Positions 18,918 through 28,074 of a stretch of 64,000 bases of DNA are shown piece by piece (position 1 is the stretch's first letter; the number at the start of each line of letters is the position of its first letter). The translations under genes were made by a program, and so were the position numbers. This DNA is from Calothrix sp. NIES-4101 (lineage in GTDB: Bacteria; Cyanobacteriota; Cyanobacteriia; Cyanobacteriales; Nostocaceae): contig AP018280.1 in NCBI GenBank assembly GCA_004296455.1, positions 434,001 through 498,000 of the forward strand. The letters run 5' to 3'. Under the pieces are notes generated by a model. The model was not told where the DNA came from. It was given only the letters and a program-made list of their open reading frames with translations, and searched no databases.

Positions 18918-19781
18918 ATGCAAAAACAGTCATTGTTTACCAATCGACAGGCAATACTGGCAACTATGCATAAAAAAGAGCAAGTTATTGCACCGATTTT
19001 TAAAGAAGAATTAGGAATGGAAGTAATAATTCCAGCAGATTTTAATACAGATATTTTTGGAACTTTTAGCCGGGAGATTCAACGAGTCGGAACACAAATT
19101 GAAGCAGCAAGATGCAAAGCCGAAAAAGCCTTAGAAATAACAGGGGGAAAAATTGCGATCGCTAGCGAAGGAAGTTTTATTCCCCATCCCCATCTGCCGT
19201 ATATTTCTAGTAATCAAGAAATAGTTATATTGATTGATAAAGAACAGGATTTAGAAATAATTGGTGAAGAGTTTTCTATTGAAACCAATCATAATCATCA
19301 AGTCGTACAAAATTTAGAAGAGGCGTTTATTTTTGCGAAAAAGGTAGGATTTCCCGAACATGGTTTAATTATCATGTTTAATGAAAATCCCCAAGATACC
19401 CATGAAGTATTTAAAGGTATCAATACTGAAGAAAAGCTGATCGAAGCCGTAGATTTTACCCTCAAAAACTCGCCGACAGGCAAAGCTCATATTGAAACAG
19501 ATATGAGAGCCATGTATAACCCGACGAGGATGAAGAATATCGAAAAAGCGACTCGCAATTTAATTACTAAAATCAAAAGTTCTTGCCCAAGGTGTGCTAC
19601 ACCTGGTTTTCAAATTATGGGACGAATACCAGGTTTACCTTGTGCAATGTGCAACTCACCAACTTTATTAACGAAAGCGGTTATTTATCAATGTCAACGA
19701 TGTGGATTTAAGCAGGAAAAATCATTTCCAGATGGGATAGAATTTGCCGATCCAGGTCAATGTATGTATTGTAATCCTTAA
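18918..19781 (+). CDS. DUF6671-like protein with C-terminal zinc ribbons
   Basis: The function is not known. The start ATG 18918 (MQKQSLFTNRQAILATMHKK) is chosen over 18903; the protein has about 287 residues. The N-terminal two thirds are alpha/beta with the conserved motifs ATMHKKEQVIAP, ASEGSFIPHPHLPYIS and TDMRAMYNPTRM. The last 70 residues hold several CxxC pairs (CPRC, CAMC, CQRC, CMYC), suggesting two zinc ribbons. It is divergent from the MAPEG gene with only 71 bases between the starts. The DUF assignment is from memory of the ATMHxKE and DMRAMxNPTR motifs. Confidence 0.7.
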   Translation: MQKQSLFTNRQAILATMHKKEQVIAPIFKEELGMEVIIPADFNTDIFGTFSREIQRVGTQIEAARCKAEKALEITGGKIAIASEGSFIPHPHLPYISSNQEIVILIDKEQDLEIIGEEFSIETNHNHQVVQNLEEAFIFAKKVGFPEHGLIIMFNENPQDTHEVFKGINTEEKLIEAVDFTLKNSPTGKAHIETDMRAMYNPTRMKNIEKATRNLITKIKSSCPRCATPGFQIMGRIPGLPCAMCNSPTLLTKAVIYQCQRCGFKQEKSFPDGIEFADPGQCMYCNP

Positions 19782-19842
19782 ATTAAATACAATGATTAGT
19801 CAATAATAGAATTTCAACCTAAAGATGCATATAATGAGTAAC

Positions 19843-20808
19843 TTACCAAAACAAATGGTTTAAAAAATTCCGTAAAGGTTTATTTCCAACTGGTTCAGAA
19901 TAATCTGTTGGTAATAAATTTTGTATTGCTAATTGTAACTCGTCTATTACTGTTTGAATTTGCTCTGCCTTGAGTCGATTACACTGTGGAAAAACCAAAG
20001 GTTCTCCAATTCTCACGATTAATTCCTTACGGAAAAAGAGGTCTTTTGTACCAATTAGGGCAATAGGTAAAATTGGAACACCAGAGCGTAATGCATAAAT
20101 TGCAGCACCACGTTTTAGTGGTAACACTTGCCCTTCAACATTACCTAATTTACCTTCCGGAAAGATTAAAACACTGTCACCACGATTAAATATTCCCTGA
20201 ACAATCCGATCTAATCTCCGCATTGATTCGATAGAATTTCCCTTAGGCACATACTTTTCGATATCCGCAGCAAGTTCTGTCAAATCTTCACGTCCAGCTT
20301 TTGCTGCTGCCATGACTGCTATTTCCTCTTTCCACATTCTTTCCAGAGGTATCACTCCTTTAGCAAAATGCAACAGGATTCGCTTCCATTTATTGTTATA
20401 TAGGGTGCGAGCATCACCCAAAATATGAAAATATGGTTTGGCAGGTAATTCCGATAGCAGTAAAAATGGATCAATATGGTTGAGGTGATTTGCCGCTATC
20501 AGCACCGGAGTATTCGGAATGCGATCGCTATTTTCAACTTTAACTCGAAATAAAGTATTTATAATTATCCGCATTACCATACGTCGAATGGTACCGCTAA
20601 TTTTACGTTCCTTCCCACCTTCCGCCAATGCTTGCTGCGATGATAGCACCTGTTCTATTATTTGATTGGAAATGCGATCGCCGGCAAAATCTACACCTTC
20701 GCGGGCACGTTGGATTGCTTCTGCTGTTAATTCGCATTGGTTATTAACTTGGTTATTAATAAGTAATGCTGGCTTAACTGTCTGGTTATAATGCAAAGTA
20801 GAGTTCAT
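19843..20808 (-). CDS. PlsC-like 1-acylglycerol-3-phosphate acyltransferase family
   Basis: These enzymes transfer a fatty acyl group to lysophosphatidate or a similar acceptor at the membrane in phospholipid and glycolipid synthesis. The protein has 321 residues. The catalytic HX4D motif is in AANHLNHIDPF (about residues 106-116), and the second acyltransferase motif is FPEGKLG (near 219-225). A positively charged membrane-binding stretch precedes the catalytic motif, and there is an unusually long N-terminal region of about 80 residues. It is one of several PlsC-like paralogues normally found in cyanobacteria, and the substrate is not determined. Confidence 0.82.
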   Translation of the reverse strand: MNSTLHYNQTVKPALLINNQVNNQCELTAEAIQRAREGVDFAGDRISNQIIEQVLSSQQALAEGGKERKISGTIRRMVMRIIINTLFRVKVENSDRIPNTPVLIAANHLNHIDPFLLLSELPAKPYFHILGDARTLYNNKWKRILLHFAKGVIPLERMWKEEIAVMAAAKAGREDLTELAADIEKYVPKGNSIESMRRLDRIVQGIFNRGDSVLIFPEGKLGNVEGQVLPLKRGAAIYALRSGVPILPIALIGTKDLFFRKELIVRIGEPLVFPQCNRLKAEQIQTVIDELQLAIQNLLPTDYSEPVGNKPLRNFLNHLFW

Positions 20809-21145
20809 TGTCAGTTCTCTAGCTGGAAATAATAATTGCGAATTAGTAATACAATTTCAATACCAGTTTGGAAATAATTGGTATTTATTGAGGTATATAA
20901 CTAAGCTAGCGGAAATTAAGTAACCAAGAGATATCACTTAGACAGTTGTTGCTAATGTCCTTCCGAGAATCCGCCATAGCTCTAGAAATATCCAGAAATC
21001 CGCAGAAATATAAATAATTTGCCCCAAGTTTGGTAGACAGACGCTTAATTGGCATACATATAGTTATTTGAAAATGCACTCGAGATTTTCTGGACTACTG
21101 GTGCATTATCTGGAGAAAGCATTTGATTTTGATTGCGAATTACAC
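20809..21145. other. Intergenic region, nothing recognised
   Basis: About 340 AT-rich bases upstream of the acyltransferase. No RNA, repeat or clear operator was identified. A small plus-strand frame here overlaps the minus-strand gene that follows and is not credible. Confidence 0.3.
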
Positions 21146-21799
21146 TTAAAATTCCTTCCAAGCAAAATCCCGCATCAATTGTCGCGATTTATCAGTGTAT
21201 GCAACTCTATTTTCCAGCCTAGCTTTCAAAACCGTTTCCAAAGACTTAATGATTTGAGATATTTGTGGAACCGCACGCTTGTGAGGATGATTCTGAAAAT
21301 ATAAACACTCTTTAGTTGCCGATAACTCACCTTTGCGGGGAGGTGCGTAGAAACTTAGAGCTTCTCTGGCGAGACAAGCACCAACTATTTCCACATAGTT
21401 GGTATAGGTGACACAAAATACTAAAATTTCATCATCTTCTGGTTCATATACCACCGGGTCTGTTTTTTGGAAAGCCCATGATTTTTCCGAGCGATCGCAA
21501 TGTACACTTTTGACATGGATTCTGGCATTTACCGTTTTGATATCCGCATCAAAACTTTTCTGATGCCTCTGATAAATTGAAAAATCAACCCCTTCAGTAA
21601 TCTTTACCCCTACTCTCTGGATTTCTCTCTCAACAGCTACTTCTGCTAACTTTGCCCAATACGCTTGATTGACAATAACTGTAATGTCTCTTTGATTCCT
21701 GTTCTGAGCATAAATATCGCCAACAGTATCTGCGTAAATCTCAGCAAACTCTCTACAATCTTGTTTATCTTCCTCAGTCAGCCTTACTTTTGCAGCCAT
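21146..21799 (-). CDS. Unknown protein, possible PD-(D/E)XK-type nuclease
   Basis: A soluble 217-residue protein with no named family that I recognise. Residues 75-125 read EREIQRVGVKITEGVDFSIY, then FDADIK and RIHVKSVH. A helix with Glu, an Asp strand and a strand ending in VKS are the pattern of PD-(D/E)XK nucleases (Asp ... hydrophobic-x-K). The strand EILVFCVTYTNYVEIVGACL follows as in such folds. It stands alone between an acyltransferase and FkbM genes, without a methyltransferase partner. The nuclease idea is inference only; a plain hypothetical protein is the alternative. Confidence 0.6.
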   Translation of the reverse strand: MAAKVRLTEEDKQDCREFAEIYADTVGDIYAQNRNQRDITVIVNQAYWAKLAEVAVEREIQRVGVKITEGVDFSIYQRHQKSFDADIKTVNARIHVKSVHCDRSEKSWAFQKTDPVVYEPEDDEILVFCVTYTNYVEIVGACLAREALSFYAPPRKGELSATKECLYFQNHPHKRAVPQISQIIKSLETVLKARLENRVAYTDKSRQLMRDFAWKEF

Positions 21800-22026
21800 T
21801 TTAGAAAAATTCTCAGCAACAGCGTACTAATTAACATCAGTACTCCTAGAGAGAATTCCGCAAATTACTTCATTTACAGGACTTTAAGTTGAACTAGAAT
21901 ACACTTTCCGATCAGGAGTATCCATTTTCGGCAGAATATAATTATGTTTCTTCCAAAACGTGGATGCTCCCCCTCCTATCTGCATCTATCTGCATTTTTT
22001 ATCTTGTTTCCATTTTAAAGACCCAA

Positions 22027-22953
22027 TTAAAGCGTTGCTAGTAACCTCTCAGCGACGGCTTCTTGCAACACGCCTTGCATTTTGCCTGTAAACTCACTTG
22101 GTACAACTAAATAATCACATTGATTTAAATCTGAATGAATGCCAATACTGTCAATTGGCTTACAATTAATGAAATTACCTTCACGTGTTTTGCTCACTCT
22201 GAAAAACGAATAGCTTGCCAGATTAAATATTCTTTCTAACTCTTCCTGCCTTTCTTTTCTTGCTTTATTTTCATTTGAATAAACTGGTAGTACTTCTAAT
22301 ATAAAAATAGGTCGATCATGATGAATAACTACCTGTAAACTCTTAATAACTTCTAGCTCTGCACCTTCAACATCTATTTTAACAATACCAATTTTATCAA
22401 TATCTAGTATATTAGCGATGTTTTCAAAACAAAACACAGGAACAAATGTTTGATGGCGAATAATTTGATTTGGTCGAAAGTTTTTGATTATAGAAGCAGC
22501 AGCATCAACTTCACTATCATTAATAGATTCTAAAGATAAGATGCTATCTTCAGTAAACAAACCGACTGGAAGTAAAGTGCAATTTTCAAATTGATTATTT
22601 TTAATCAGATGCTTAACGTAAAAAACACAAACTGAATTTGGCTCAAAACCTATATATTTTCTTGTTGGTTCGATCGATTTCACTTTAATCAAAGTTTGTC
22701 CAAGATTAACACCAATATCAAGAAAAACTCCTTCTTTTTCTGGCAATATTTTTTCTAATAATTCTATCATCCATGTTTCTGAAAGTTGGCAGCTTAATTC
22801 TAAAATAACAGGAATATTAATTTTTTTACCTTTAATATTGATTTTTCTCCGGAAAATTAGATTCTTAAGTATTCCTGTCTTTCTCATTAACTTTTCCAAA
22901 AGATTATTCAACATCAGCTTACTTCCATAATTTTCTGACCTACTCAATAGCAA
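22027..22953 (-). CDS. FkbM family methyltransferase
   Basis: SAM-dependent O-methyltransferase of the FkbM type, often acting on sugars or polyketide-like acceptors. It has 308 residues; an alternative start at MLNNLLEKLMRK (22914) is plausible. The SAM loop VFLDIGVNLGQTLIKVKSIE lies near residues 80-99, YIGFEPNSVCVFYVK is motif II, and IGIVKIDVEGAELEVIKSL (about 195-213) is the family signature. In cyanobacteria such genes commonly sit with exopolysaccharide genes, but none are adjacent here. It stands alone on the minus strand. Confidence 0.9.
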   Translation of the reverse strand: MLLSRSENYGSKLMLNNLLEKLMRKTGILKNLIFRRKINIKGKKINIPVILELSCQLSETWMIELLEKILPEKEGVFLDIGVNLGQTLIKVKSIEPTRKYIGFEPNSVCVFYVKHLIKNNQFENCTLLPVGLFTEDSILSLESINDSEVDAAASIIKNFRPNQIIRHQTFVPVFCFENIANILDIDKIGIVKIDVEGAELEVIKSLQVVIHHDRPIFILEVLPVYSNENKARKERQEELERIFNLASYSFFRVSKTREGNFINCKPIDSIGIHSDLNQCDYLVVPSEFTGKMQGVLQEAVAERLLATL

Positions 22954-23302
22954 CCATATCCGGCGATTAGGAAGAATTCTTCAGTATAAATACCTTATTT
23001 TCAGTAGATATTAACTGGAATTAAGTTGAGAACATGAATGGATAAATTAACTGATGCTTAGAGGTTATTTGAAAAGTTATTGACTTTGATTTTAGGCACT
23101 TATTGATTCTAGCTCCTCTTACAAAAGGGCATTTAGACTGTATTGGGTATATAAATTATTTTGCCAACGACAAGAGAATGTTTTAAACATCCTCTTAGAG
23201 CAGCAAACAAAAATGAATGCATAAAAAATCGCACCTGCTAAGATGCAAGCGCGACAATATTCATATTTTAGAATCTAAAACTTAGAATCCAAAACCCATC
23301 TT
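22954..23302. other. Intergenic region, nothing recognised
   Basis: About 350 AT-rich bases between the FkbM gene start and the apcF terminator. The minus-strand promoter of the FkbM gene should be here. No other feature was seen. Confidence 0.3.
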
Positions 23303-23344
23303 GGAAAGTTTGGTGGCACGGAAACCGACACCGCCAAACTTTCC
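23303..23344 (-). terminator. Terminator after apcF
   Basis: Long inverted repeat with arms GGAAAGTTTGG and CCAAACTTTCC enclosing a G/C-rich loop, 24 bases past the apcF stop. On the minus strand it is followed shortly by TTTT. It suits a highly expressed phycobilisome gene. Confidence 0.75.
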
Positions 23345-23367
23345 AGAAAATCCACCATCTAAAAATC

Positions 23368-23877
23368 CTAAATATCTGTCTCGCTTAACTCACGAGTTAA
23401 ATGGTCAAAAGGCTCATCAATAAAGCTAGTATTCGCAATTCCAGCAGCAGCAGCCTGTTCCTTGACGATATCCTTCATAATCTGGATACCGCGAACCGTA
23501 GGGCCAATAGGCACGCTTAACGAATTATAAGTTTCGCGTAAACCCTGCAATACTCGCTCGTTGAGAACGTCCATGTTACCAGCTACAAGTGCATAGGTGG
23601 CATAGCGCAAATAATAATCCATATCGCGCAAACAAGCCGCATAACGACGGGTAGTATAAGCATTCCCACCCGGACGAATCAATTCGGGCAGTTCGTCAAA
23701 CAAAGCCGAGCCAGCTTGCTTGACAATTGCTGCGGCATTAGCATTAACTGCTGCTGCCGCTTGTATCCGTGCGGTTCCGCTTTCAAAATATGATTTCAGA
23801 TCATCTATGGCAATCCGGTCAAAATAACGTCCAGCAACGTCATAATTCTTAATTAAGCTTGTAACAGCGTCCCGCAT
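23368..23877 (-). CDS. apcF: Allophycocyanin beta-18 subunit ApcF
   Basis: ApcF is a phycobilisome core subunit that replaces a normal ApcB in the terminal-emitter trimer, next to the core-membrane linker. It has 169 residues and starts MRDAVTSLIKNYDVAGRYFD, the ApcF start. The bilin-binding Cys is in YAACLRDMDYYLRYATYALV (near residue 81), and the usual methyl-Asn site is within RPGGNAYTTRRY. Like other apcF genes it is monocistronic, away from the apcAB operon, with its own terminator. Confidence 0.95.
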   Translation of the reverse strand: MRDAVTSLIKNYDVAGRYFDRIAIDDLKSYFESGTARIQAAAAVNANAAAIVKQAGSALFDELPELIRPGGNAYTTRRYAACLRDMDYYLRYATYALVAGNMDVLNERVLQGLRETYNSLSVPIGPTVRGIQIMKDIVKEQAAAAGIANTSFIDEPFDHLTRELSETDI

Positions 23878-24311
23878 TCCTTTTTTCTCCCAATCAATCC
23901 TTTTGTATGCTTTGATATTAATTTTGCTGCCAATTATGCAATAAATGCATAAGCAACTTTTGACGTTACTTTCTTACCACTAAAATATCTTTAACTATAT
24001 TTCGGGTGGCAGAGAAACATTCTTCTAATAAAGGATTCTAAGCCAAAGTTGTCCCTGTGAAATCTACTTTGTAGTTTTGTATAGTTATAACTGGGTAAAG
24101 GTTAATATAACCTTTAAAACTTTAGTTCTGTATCAAAAGGCACGTTTTTATCGACTGCCTATTCATAGGATATTCCAGGTGTCTCAGATTTGGTTAGACC
24201 AACAGGGTCAGCAATGCATTGAGTAACAATGCGTTGAAGAGTATAACTAAAATGGCAATTTCCCTGGATTGGAAATTGAGGATTGAAATAACCGGGAGAT
24301 AAGGAGTAACC
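23878..24311. promoter_or_regulatory. Divergent promoter region apcF / glnA
   Basis: A 434-base region between two highly expressed genes. Bases 24070-24085 read TGTAGTTTTGTATAGT, which fits the NtcA consensus GTA-N8-TAC except for the last base. It is followed about 20 bases later by TAATATAAC, a possible -10 region. This would be the nitrogen-regulated glnA promoter, but the match is imperfect. No glutamine-riboswitch-like fold was recognised. Confidence 0.4.
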
Positions 24312-25730
24312 ATGACAACCCCACAAGAAGTCTTGAAAATGATTCAAGACAAAAAAATTCAGATGATCGATCTGAAATTCATTGATATGTTGGGAACTTG
24401 GCAGCATTTGACCTTGTACCAAGACCAAATCGATGAAAGCAGCTTTACCGAAGGCGTACCTTTCGATGGTTCCAGTATCCGGGGTTGGAAAGGGATCGAA
24501 GCTTCAGACATGACAATGGTTCTCGATCCAAATACTGCTTGGATTGACCCCTTCATGGCAGAGCCTACACTGAGTATCATTTGTAGTATTGCCGAGCCTC
24601 GTACTGGTGAAGCTTACGATCGCTGTCCTCGTTCGATCGCTCAACGGGCGATCAATTACGTAATTGCTAGCGGTGTTGGCGATACAGTATTCTTTGGTCC
24701 AGAAGCAGAATTTTTTATCTTTGATGATGTTCGTTTCGACCAAAATGCAAGTTCTGGCTACTACTACGTCGATTCTGTAGAAGGTAAGTGGAACTCTGGT
24801 AGGACTGAAGCTGGTGGTAACTTAGGTTACAAACCTCGTTTCAAAGAAGGCTATTTCCCCGTTGCACCTACCGATACTTTTCAAGATATGCGGACGGAAA
24901 TGCTGCTGACGATGAAAGAGTTGGGTGTACCCATCGAGAAACACCACCACGAGGTAGCAACTGGGGGGCAATGCGAACTCGGCTTCAAATTCGGTAAATT
25001 AATTCAAGCTGCTGACTGGTTGATGACTTACAAGTATGTCATCAAGAACGTTGCCAAGAAATACGGTAGAACCGTAACCTTCATGCCCAAGCCAGTGTTT
25101 GGCGATAATGGTTCGGGTATGCACTGTCACCAATCAATTTGGAAAGATGGTAAACCCCTGTTCGCTGGGGATAAATATGCTGGCTTGAGCGATATGGCGC
25201 TGCATTATATCGGCGGTATTCTCAAACATGCACCTGCACTGTTGGCAATTACCAACCCAACCACTAATTCTTACAAGCGCTTAGTTCCTGGTTACGAAGC
25301 ACCCGTAAACTTGGCTTACTCCCAAGGTAATCGTTCGGCTTCGATTCGGATTCCTTTGTCTGGAAGCAATCCCAAAGCAAAACGCTTGGAATTCCGTTGT
25401 CCAGATGCAACTTCTAACCCATACTTGGCTTTTGCAGCAATGCTTTGTGCTGGTTTAGATGGGATTAAGAATAAAATCGATCCCGGCGCACCTTTGGATA
25501 AGAACATTTACGAACTTTCCCCAGAAGAACTGGCAAAAGTTCCTTCGACTCCTGGTTCTTTAGATGCCGCATTGGAAGCTTTGGAACAAGATCACGCTTT
25601 CTTGACTGCTGGTGGAGTATTTAGCGAAGACTTTATTCAAAACTGGATTGCTTACAAGCTAGATAACGAAGTCAACCCCATGCGTCTGCGTCCTCACCCC
25701 CACGAATTTACTCTCTACTACGATTGTTAA
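24312..25730 (+). CDS. glnA: Glutamine synthetase type I
   Basis: GlnA condenses ammonium and glutamate to glutamine and is the main ammonium assimilation enzyme, including that fixed in heterocysts. It has 472 residues, the GSI-beta length, as a dodecamer in the cytosol. Visible motifs are FDGSSIRGW (residues 56-64), [12 protein letters not shown] (metal site, near 132-143), [13 protein letters not shown], the ATP site [16 protein letters not shown] and the NRSASIRIP segment. In cyanobacteria activity is controlled by small inactivating proteins rather than by adenylylation; one of them, gifA, lies directly downstream facing it. Confidence 0.97.
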   Translation: MTTPQEVLKMIQDKKIQMIDLKFIDMLGTWQHLTLYQDQIDESSFTEGVPFDGSSIRGWKGIEASDMTMVLDPNTAWIDPFMAEPTLSIICSIAEPRTGEAYDRCPRSIAQRAINYVIASGVGDTVFFGPEAEFFIFDDVRFDQNASSGYYYVDSVEGKWNSGRTEAGGNLGYKPRFKEGYFPVAPTDTFQDMRTEMLLTMKELGVPIEKHHHEVATGGQCELGFKFGKLIQAADWLMTYKYVIKNVAKKYGRTVTFMPKPVFGDNGSGMHCHQSIWKDGKPLFAGDKYAGLSDMALHYIGGILKHAPALLAITNPTTNSYKRLVPGYEAPVNLAYSQGNRSASIRIPLSGSNPKAKRLEFRCPDATSNPYLAFAAMLCAGLDGIKNKIDPGAPLDKNIYELSPEELAKVPSTPGSLDAALEALEQDHAFLTAGGVFSEDFIQNWIAYKLDNEVNPMRLRPHPHEFTLYYDC

Positions 25731-25825
25731 TTTGTTTTTTGGGTAATCGTTTAATAGTTCATGGTTAATTTTTAGTTACTAAATCATTGACGCATAACTG
25801 TAATCAACGAGATAAATCATAATTT

Positions 25826-25859
25826 AAGCCACCCATCAACAGTATGGGTGGCTTTTTTT
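25826..25859 (+). terminator. Rho-independent terminator of glnA
   Basis: An 11-bp perfect stem (AAGCCACCCAT / ATGGGTGGCTT) with a 7-base loop is followed by a run of T. It lies 95 bases after the glnA stop and 53 bases before the end of the convergent gifA gene. Confidence 0.92.
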
Positions 25860-25911
25860 GTCTCAATCACTAGCAAGTATTAACCAATCATCGAATCATG
25901 AATAACCAAAT

Positions 25912-26112
25912 TTAACTCATTGATGCGTTGCTGCGATCGCAAATCATCCGCTTGCTAGGGTCAATCTTGCCCTGAACTGGGTTCCAATACTCAGAGACAT
26001 CTCCAGGAAGACCAATCTCTTGTCCTGCACGTTCTAGCATTGATTGCTGGCGATTTTTAACGCTGTGATAGTGGCTTTGCATCAATGCACGAGCTTTTTC
26101 TTGTGTAGACAT
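25912..26112 (-). CDS. gifA: Glutamine synthetase inactivating factor IF7 (GifA)
   Basis: A 66-residue basic protein that binds and inhibits glutamine synthetase when nitrogen is plentiful. It starts MSTQEKARALMQSHYHSVKN. The core RQQSMLERA and the C-terminal DRSNASMS are near identical to Synechocystis and Anabaena IF7. Basic residues that contact GS lie in the C-terminal half. It is convergent with glnA, its target, as in Anabaena. A perfect NtcA site lies 68 bases upstream, consistent with known repression of gif genes by NtcA under nitrogen limitation. Confidence 0.93.
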   Translation of the reverse strand: MSTQEKARALMQSHYHSVKNRQQSMLERAGQEIGLPGDVSEYWNPVQGKIDPSKRMICDRSNASMS

Positions 26113-26180
26113 AACTGAGTCCTCTCTTAATCTTTTAATCTAGATTTTTTCTTCTCTATGAATACTATCTCATGTATTTC

Positions 26181-26196
26181 TGTAGCAGGTGTTACA
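26181..26196 (-). promoter_or_regulatory. NtcA-binding site in the gifA promoter
   Basis: TGTAGCAGGTGTTACA fits the full palindromic NtcA consensus TGTA-N8-TACA. On the minus strand it ends 68 bases ahead of the gifA start, where NtcA would overlap the promoter and repress. Confidence 0.8.
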
Positions 26197-26330
26197 TAAT
26201 GATACTTTTTTATAAAACTTTACAATTCCCCATTGCCCTAATTCAACTCCGGCTCATCAATAGCATAAATATCCATTAATTTTTCTGCTCATCTCCACGT
26301 CTGCCCATCCCTCAATCATTTTTACCGTCA

Positions 26331-27242
26331 CTATGCAAGTGATTTAGCCAGACTCCTGATAATCTCTAAAAATGCTGATAATGCTGGTGTCAAATTTTCA
26401 GCTTTCCAAGCAATACTTAATCCCACTATTGGAGCTTCAGGAGTCAAGACACGATAAACAACCCCTGTGCGTTGAAAGTTTTTCACATGGGATGGTAGTA
26501 GAGAAATACCAATTCCCGCAGCCACAAATCCCAACATTACTTGCATTTCTCTAGCTGCACAGACAAAATTTGGACGTAAACCGGCTCTTTGGTAAACATC
26601 AAAAATCTGTTCATACAAGCCACAACCTCGATCGCGAGAAGCTACAATTAACGGTTCATTAGCGAGTGTAGTGATCGCAATTTCCGACTGTGCTGCTAAA
26701 GGGTGGTTTTCTGGTAAAGCCAAAATTAGAGGTTCCTGAAGCAAGATTTCCACCTCTAAATTTGTATCGGTGATGGGTGGTGTCACAAAACCAACGTCAA
26801 GATCATTTTTGCCAAGGGCGATGACTTGTTCACTCGTAGTCATGTGCTGCATAACTATCTCCACGTCAGGAAAGCGATCGCGAAATGCTTTTATAGAAAC
26901 TGGTATAATGTCATACATTGACGACCCTTGAAACCCAACTGTTAACTGACCAATTTCCCCACAACTCGCTCTTTTTGCTACTCTCATTCCTTGGTCGAAG
27001 CGTATCATAATTTGCTCGACTTCTGCGAGGAAAATTTGACCAGGTAAAGTTAATTTGATTTGACGTTGGTTACGTTCAAATAATAAGATGTCTAGCTCTT
27101 TTTCTAGATTTTGAATCTGACGACTAAGGGATGGCTGGGTAATATTTAATCTTTCTGCCGCACGACCAAAATTTAACTCTTCCGCTACAGCTAAAAAATA
27201 TCTTAAGTGACGTAATTCTATATTTTCAATCATGCTTTTCAA
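26331..27242 (-). CDS. LysR family transcriptional regulator
   Basis: A DNA-binding regulator with an N-terminal winged helix (LRHLRYFLAVAEELNFGRAA, then LNITQPSLSRQIQNLE, residues about 8-60) and a periplasmic-binding-protein-like effector domain (about 90-300). It has 303 residues, the family length. It is divergent from the SDR-MFS pair with 82 bases between the starts, the arrangement expected if it regulates them. The inducer cannot be told from sequence. A T-N11-A-like operator was not evaluated. Confidence 0.92.
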   Translation of the reverse strand: MKSMIENIELRHLRYFLAVAEELNFGRAAERLNITQPSLSRQIQNLEKELDILLFERNQRQIKLTLPGQIFLAEVEQIMIRFDQGMRVAKRASCGEIGQLTVGFQGSSMYDIIPVSIKAFRDRFPDVEIVMQHMTTSEQVIALGKNDLDVGFVTPPITDTNLEVEILLQEPLILALPENHPLAAQSEIAITTLANEPLIVASRDRGCGLYEQIFDVYQRAGLRPNFVCAAREMQVMLGFVAAGIGISLLPSHVKNFQRTGVVYRVLTPEAPIVGLSIAWKAENLTPALSAFLEIIRSLAKSLA

Positions 27243-27324
27243 CTATCGATTCCTTGCTCAGAAGGCATTAGACTTAAATACCAGCTTTACCATAGATTAT
27301 TAGAGAAGAATCAAAAATATACCC

Positions 27325-28065
27325 ATGAAACTTGAAAATGCTGTGGCTCTCGTTACCGGAGCAAATGGTGGTATTGGCGGTTATTGGATTGAAGGATTGC
27401 AAAACAGTGGTGTCGATAAAATTTACGCTTGTGCCCGTAATATCCAAAAACTAGAGAGTTTAGTGGCGATAAACCCCAAAAAAATTATAGCGATCGAGCT
27501 TGATATTACTGATGAAGCTTCCATTACCCAAGCCGCAGCAGAATGTACTGATGTGAATCTATTAATTAACAATGCGGGTATTTTGTTCAATCAAGGTTTA
27601 ATTGCCGCCAAAGACTTATCAGCAGCTAGAACAGAAATAGAGATTAACTATCTAGGAACATTAGCAATGTGTCGTGCTTTTGCCCCAATTCTCAAAATTA
27701 ATGGTGGTGGGGCAATTGTGAATATGTTGACTATTTTGGCAAAAGTCAACCTGCCCGCAAACGGTTCCTACTGTGCAGCGAAAGCCGCTACACTTTCCAT
27801 GACGCAAGGGGTGAGAGCGGAGTTAGCCAACCAAGGAACCCTAGTTGTCGGTGTGATGCCAGGTACAGTCGATACGGGAATGAGTAAAGATTATCCTCCG
27901 CCAAAGGTTGCTCCTGCAGAAGTGGTTAGGGAAGGACTACAGGCAGTTGTGGATGGAGTAGAGGACGTTTATCCCGGCGAACAAGCACAGCAGTTAGCTG
28001 CACAGTTACTAAGTGACCCGAAAGCAGTTGAAAAAGCTTTAGCACAAATGTTACCAGTGAGTTAA
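27325..28065 (+). CDS. Short-chain dehydrogenase/reductase (SDR)
   Basis: NAD(P)-dependent oxidoreductase of the classical SDR fold with 246 residues. The cofactor loop TGANGGIGG is at residues 12-20, the structural NNAG at about 87-90, and the catalytic YCAAK at about 152-156. The usual catalytic Ser strand (IVNVSS) reads IVNMLTI, so Thr may take the Ser place, a departure from consensus. It is followed nine bases later by an MFS transporter and transcribed away from a LysR gene. The substrate is unknown. Confidence 0.9.
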   Translation: MKLENAVALVTGANGGIGGYWIEGLQNSGVDKIYACARNIQKLESLVAINPKKIIAIELDITDEASITQAAAECTDVNLLINNAGILFNQGLIAAKDLSAARTEIEINYLGTLAMCRAFAPILKINGGGAIVNMLTILAKVNLPANGSYCAAKAATLSMTQGVRAELANQGTLVVGVMPGTVDTGMSKDYPPPKVAPAEVVREGLQAVVDGVEDVYPGEQAQQLAAQLLSDPKAVEKALAQMLPVS

Positions 28066-28074
28066 TCCAAACGA

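Noticed and set aside
24101-24311. Glutamine riboswitch in front of glnA
   Set aside because: The conserved core of the glnA RNA motif could not be found in the leader.
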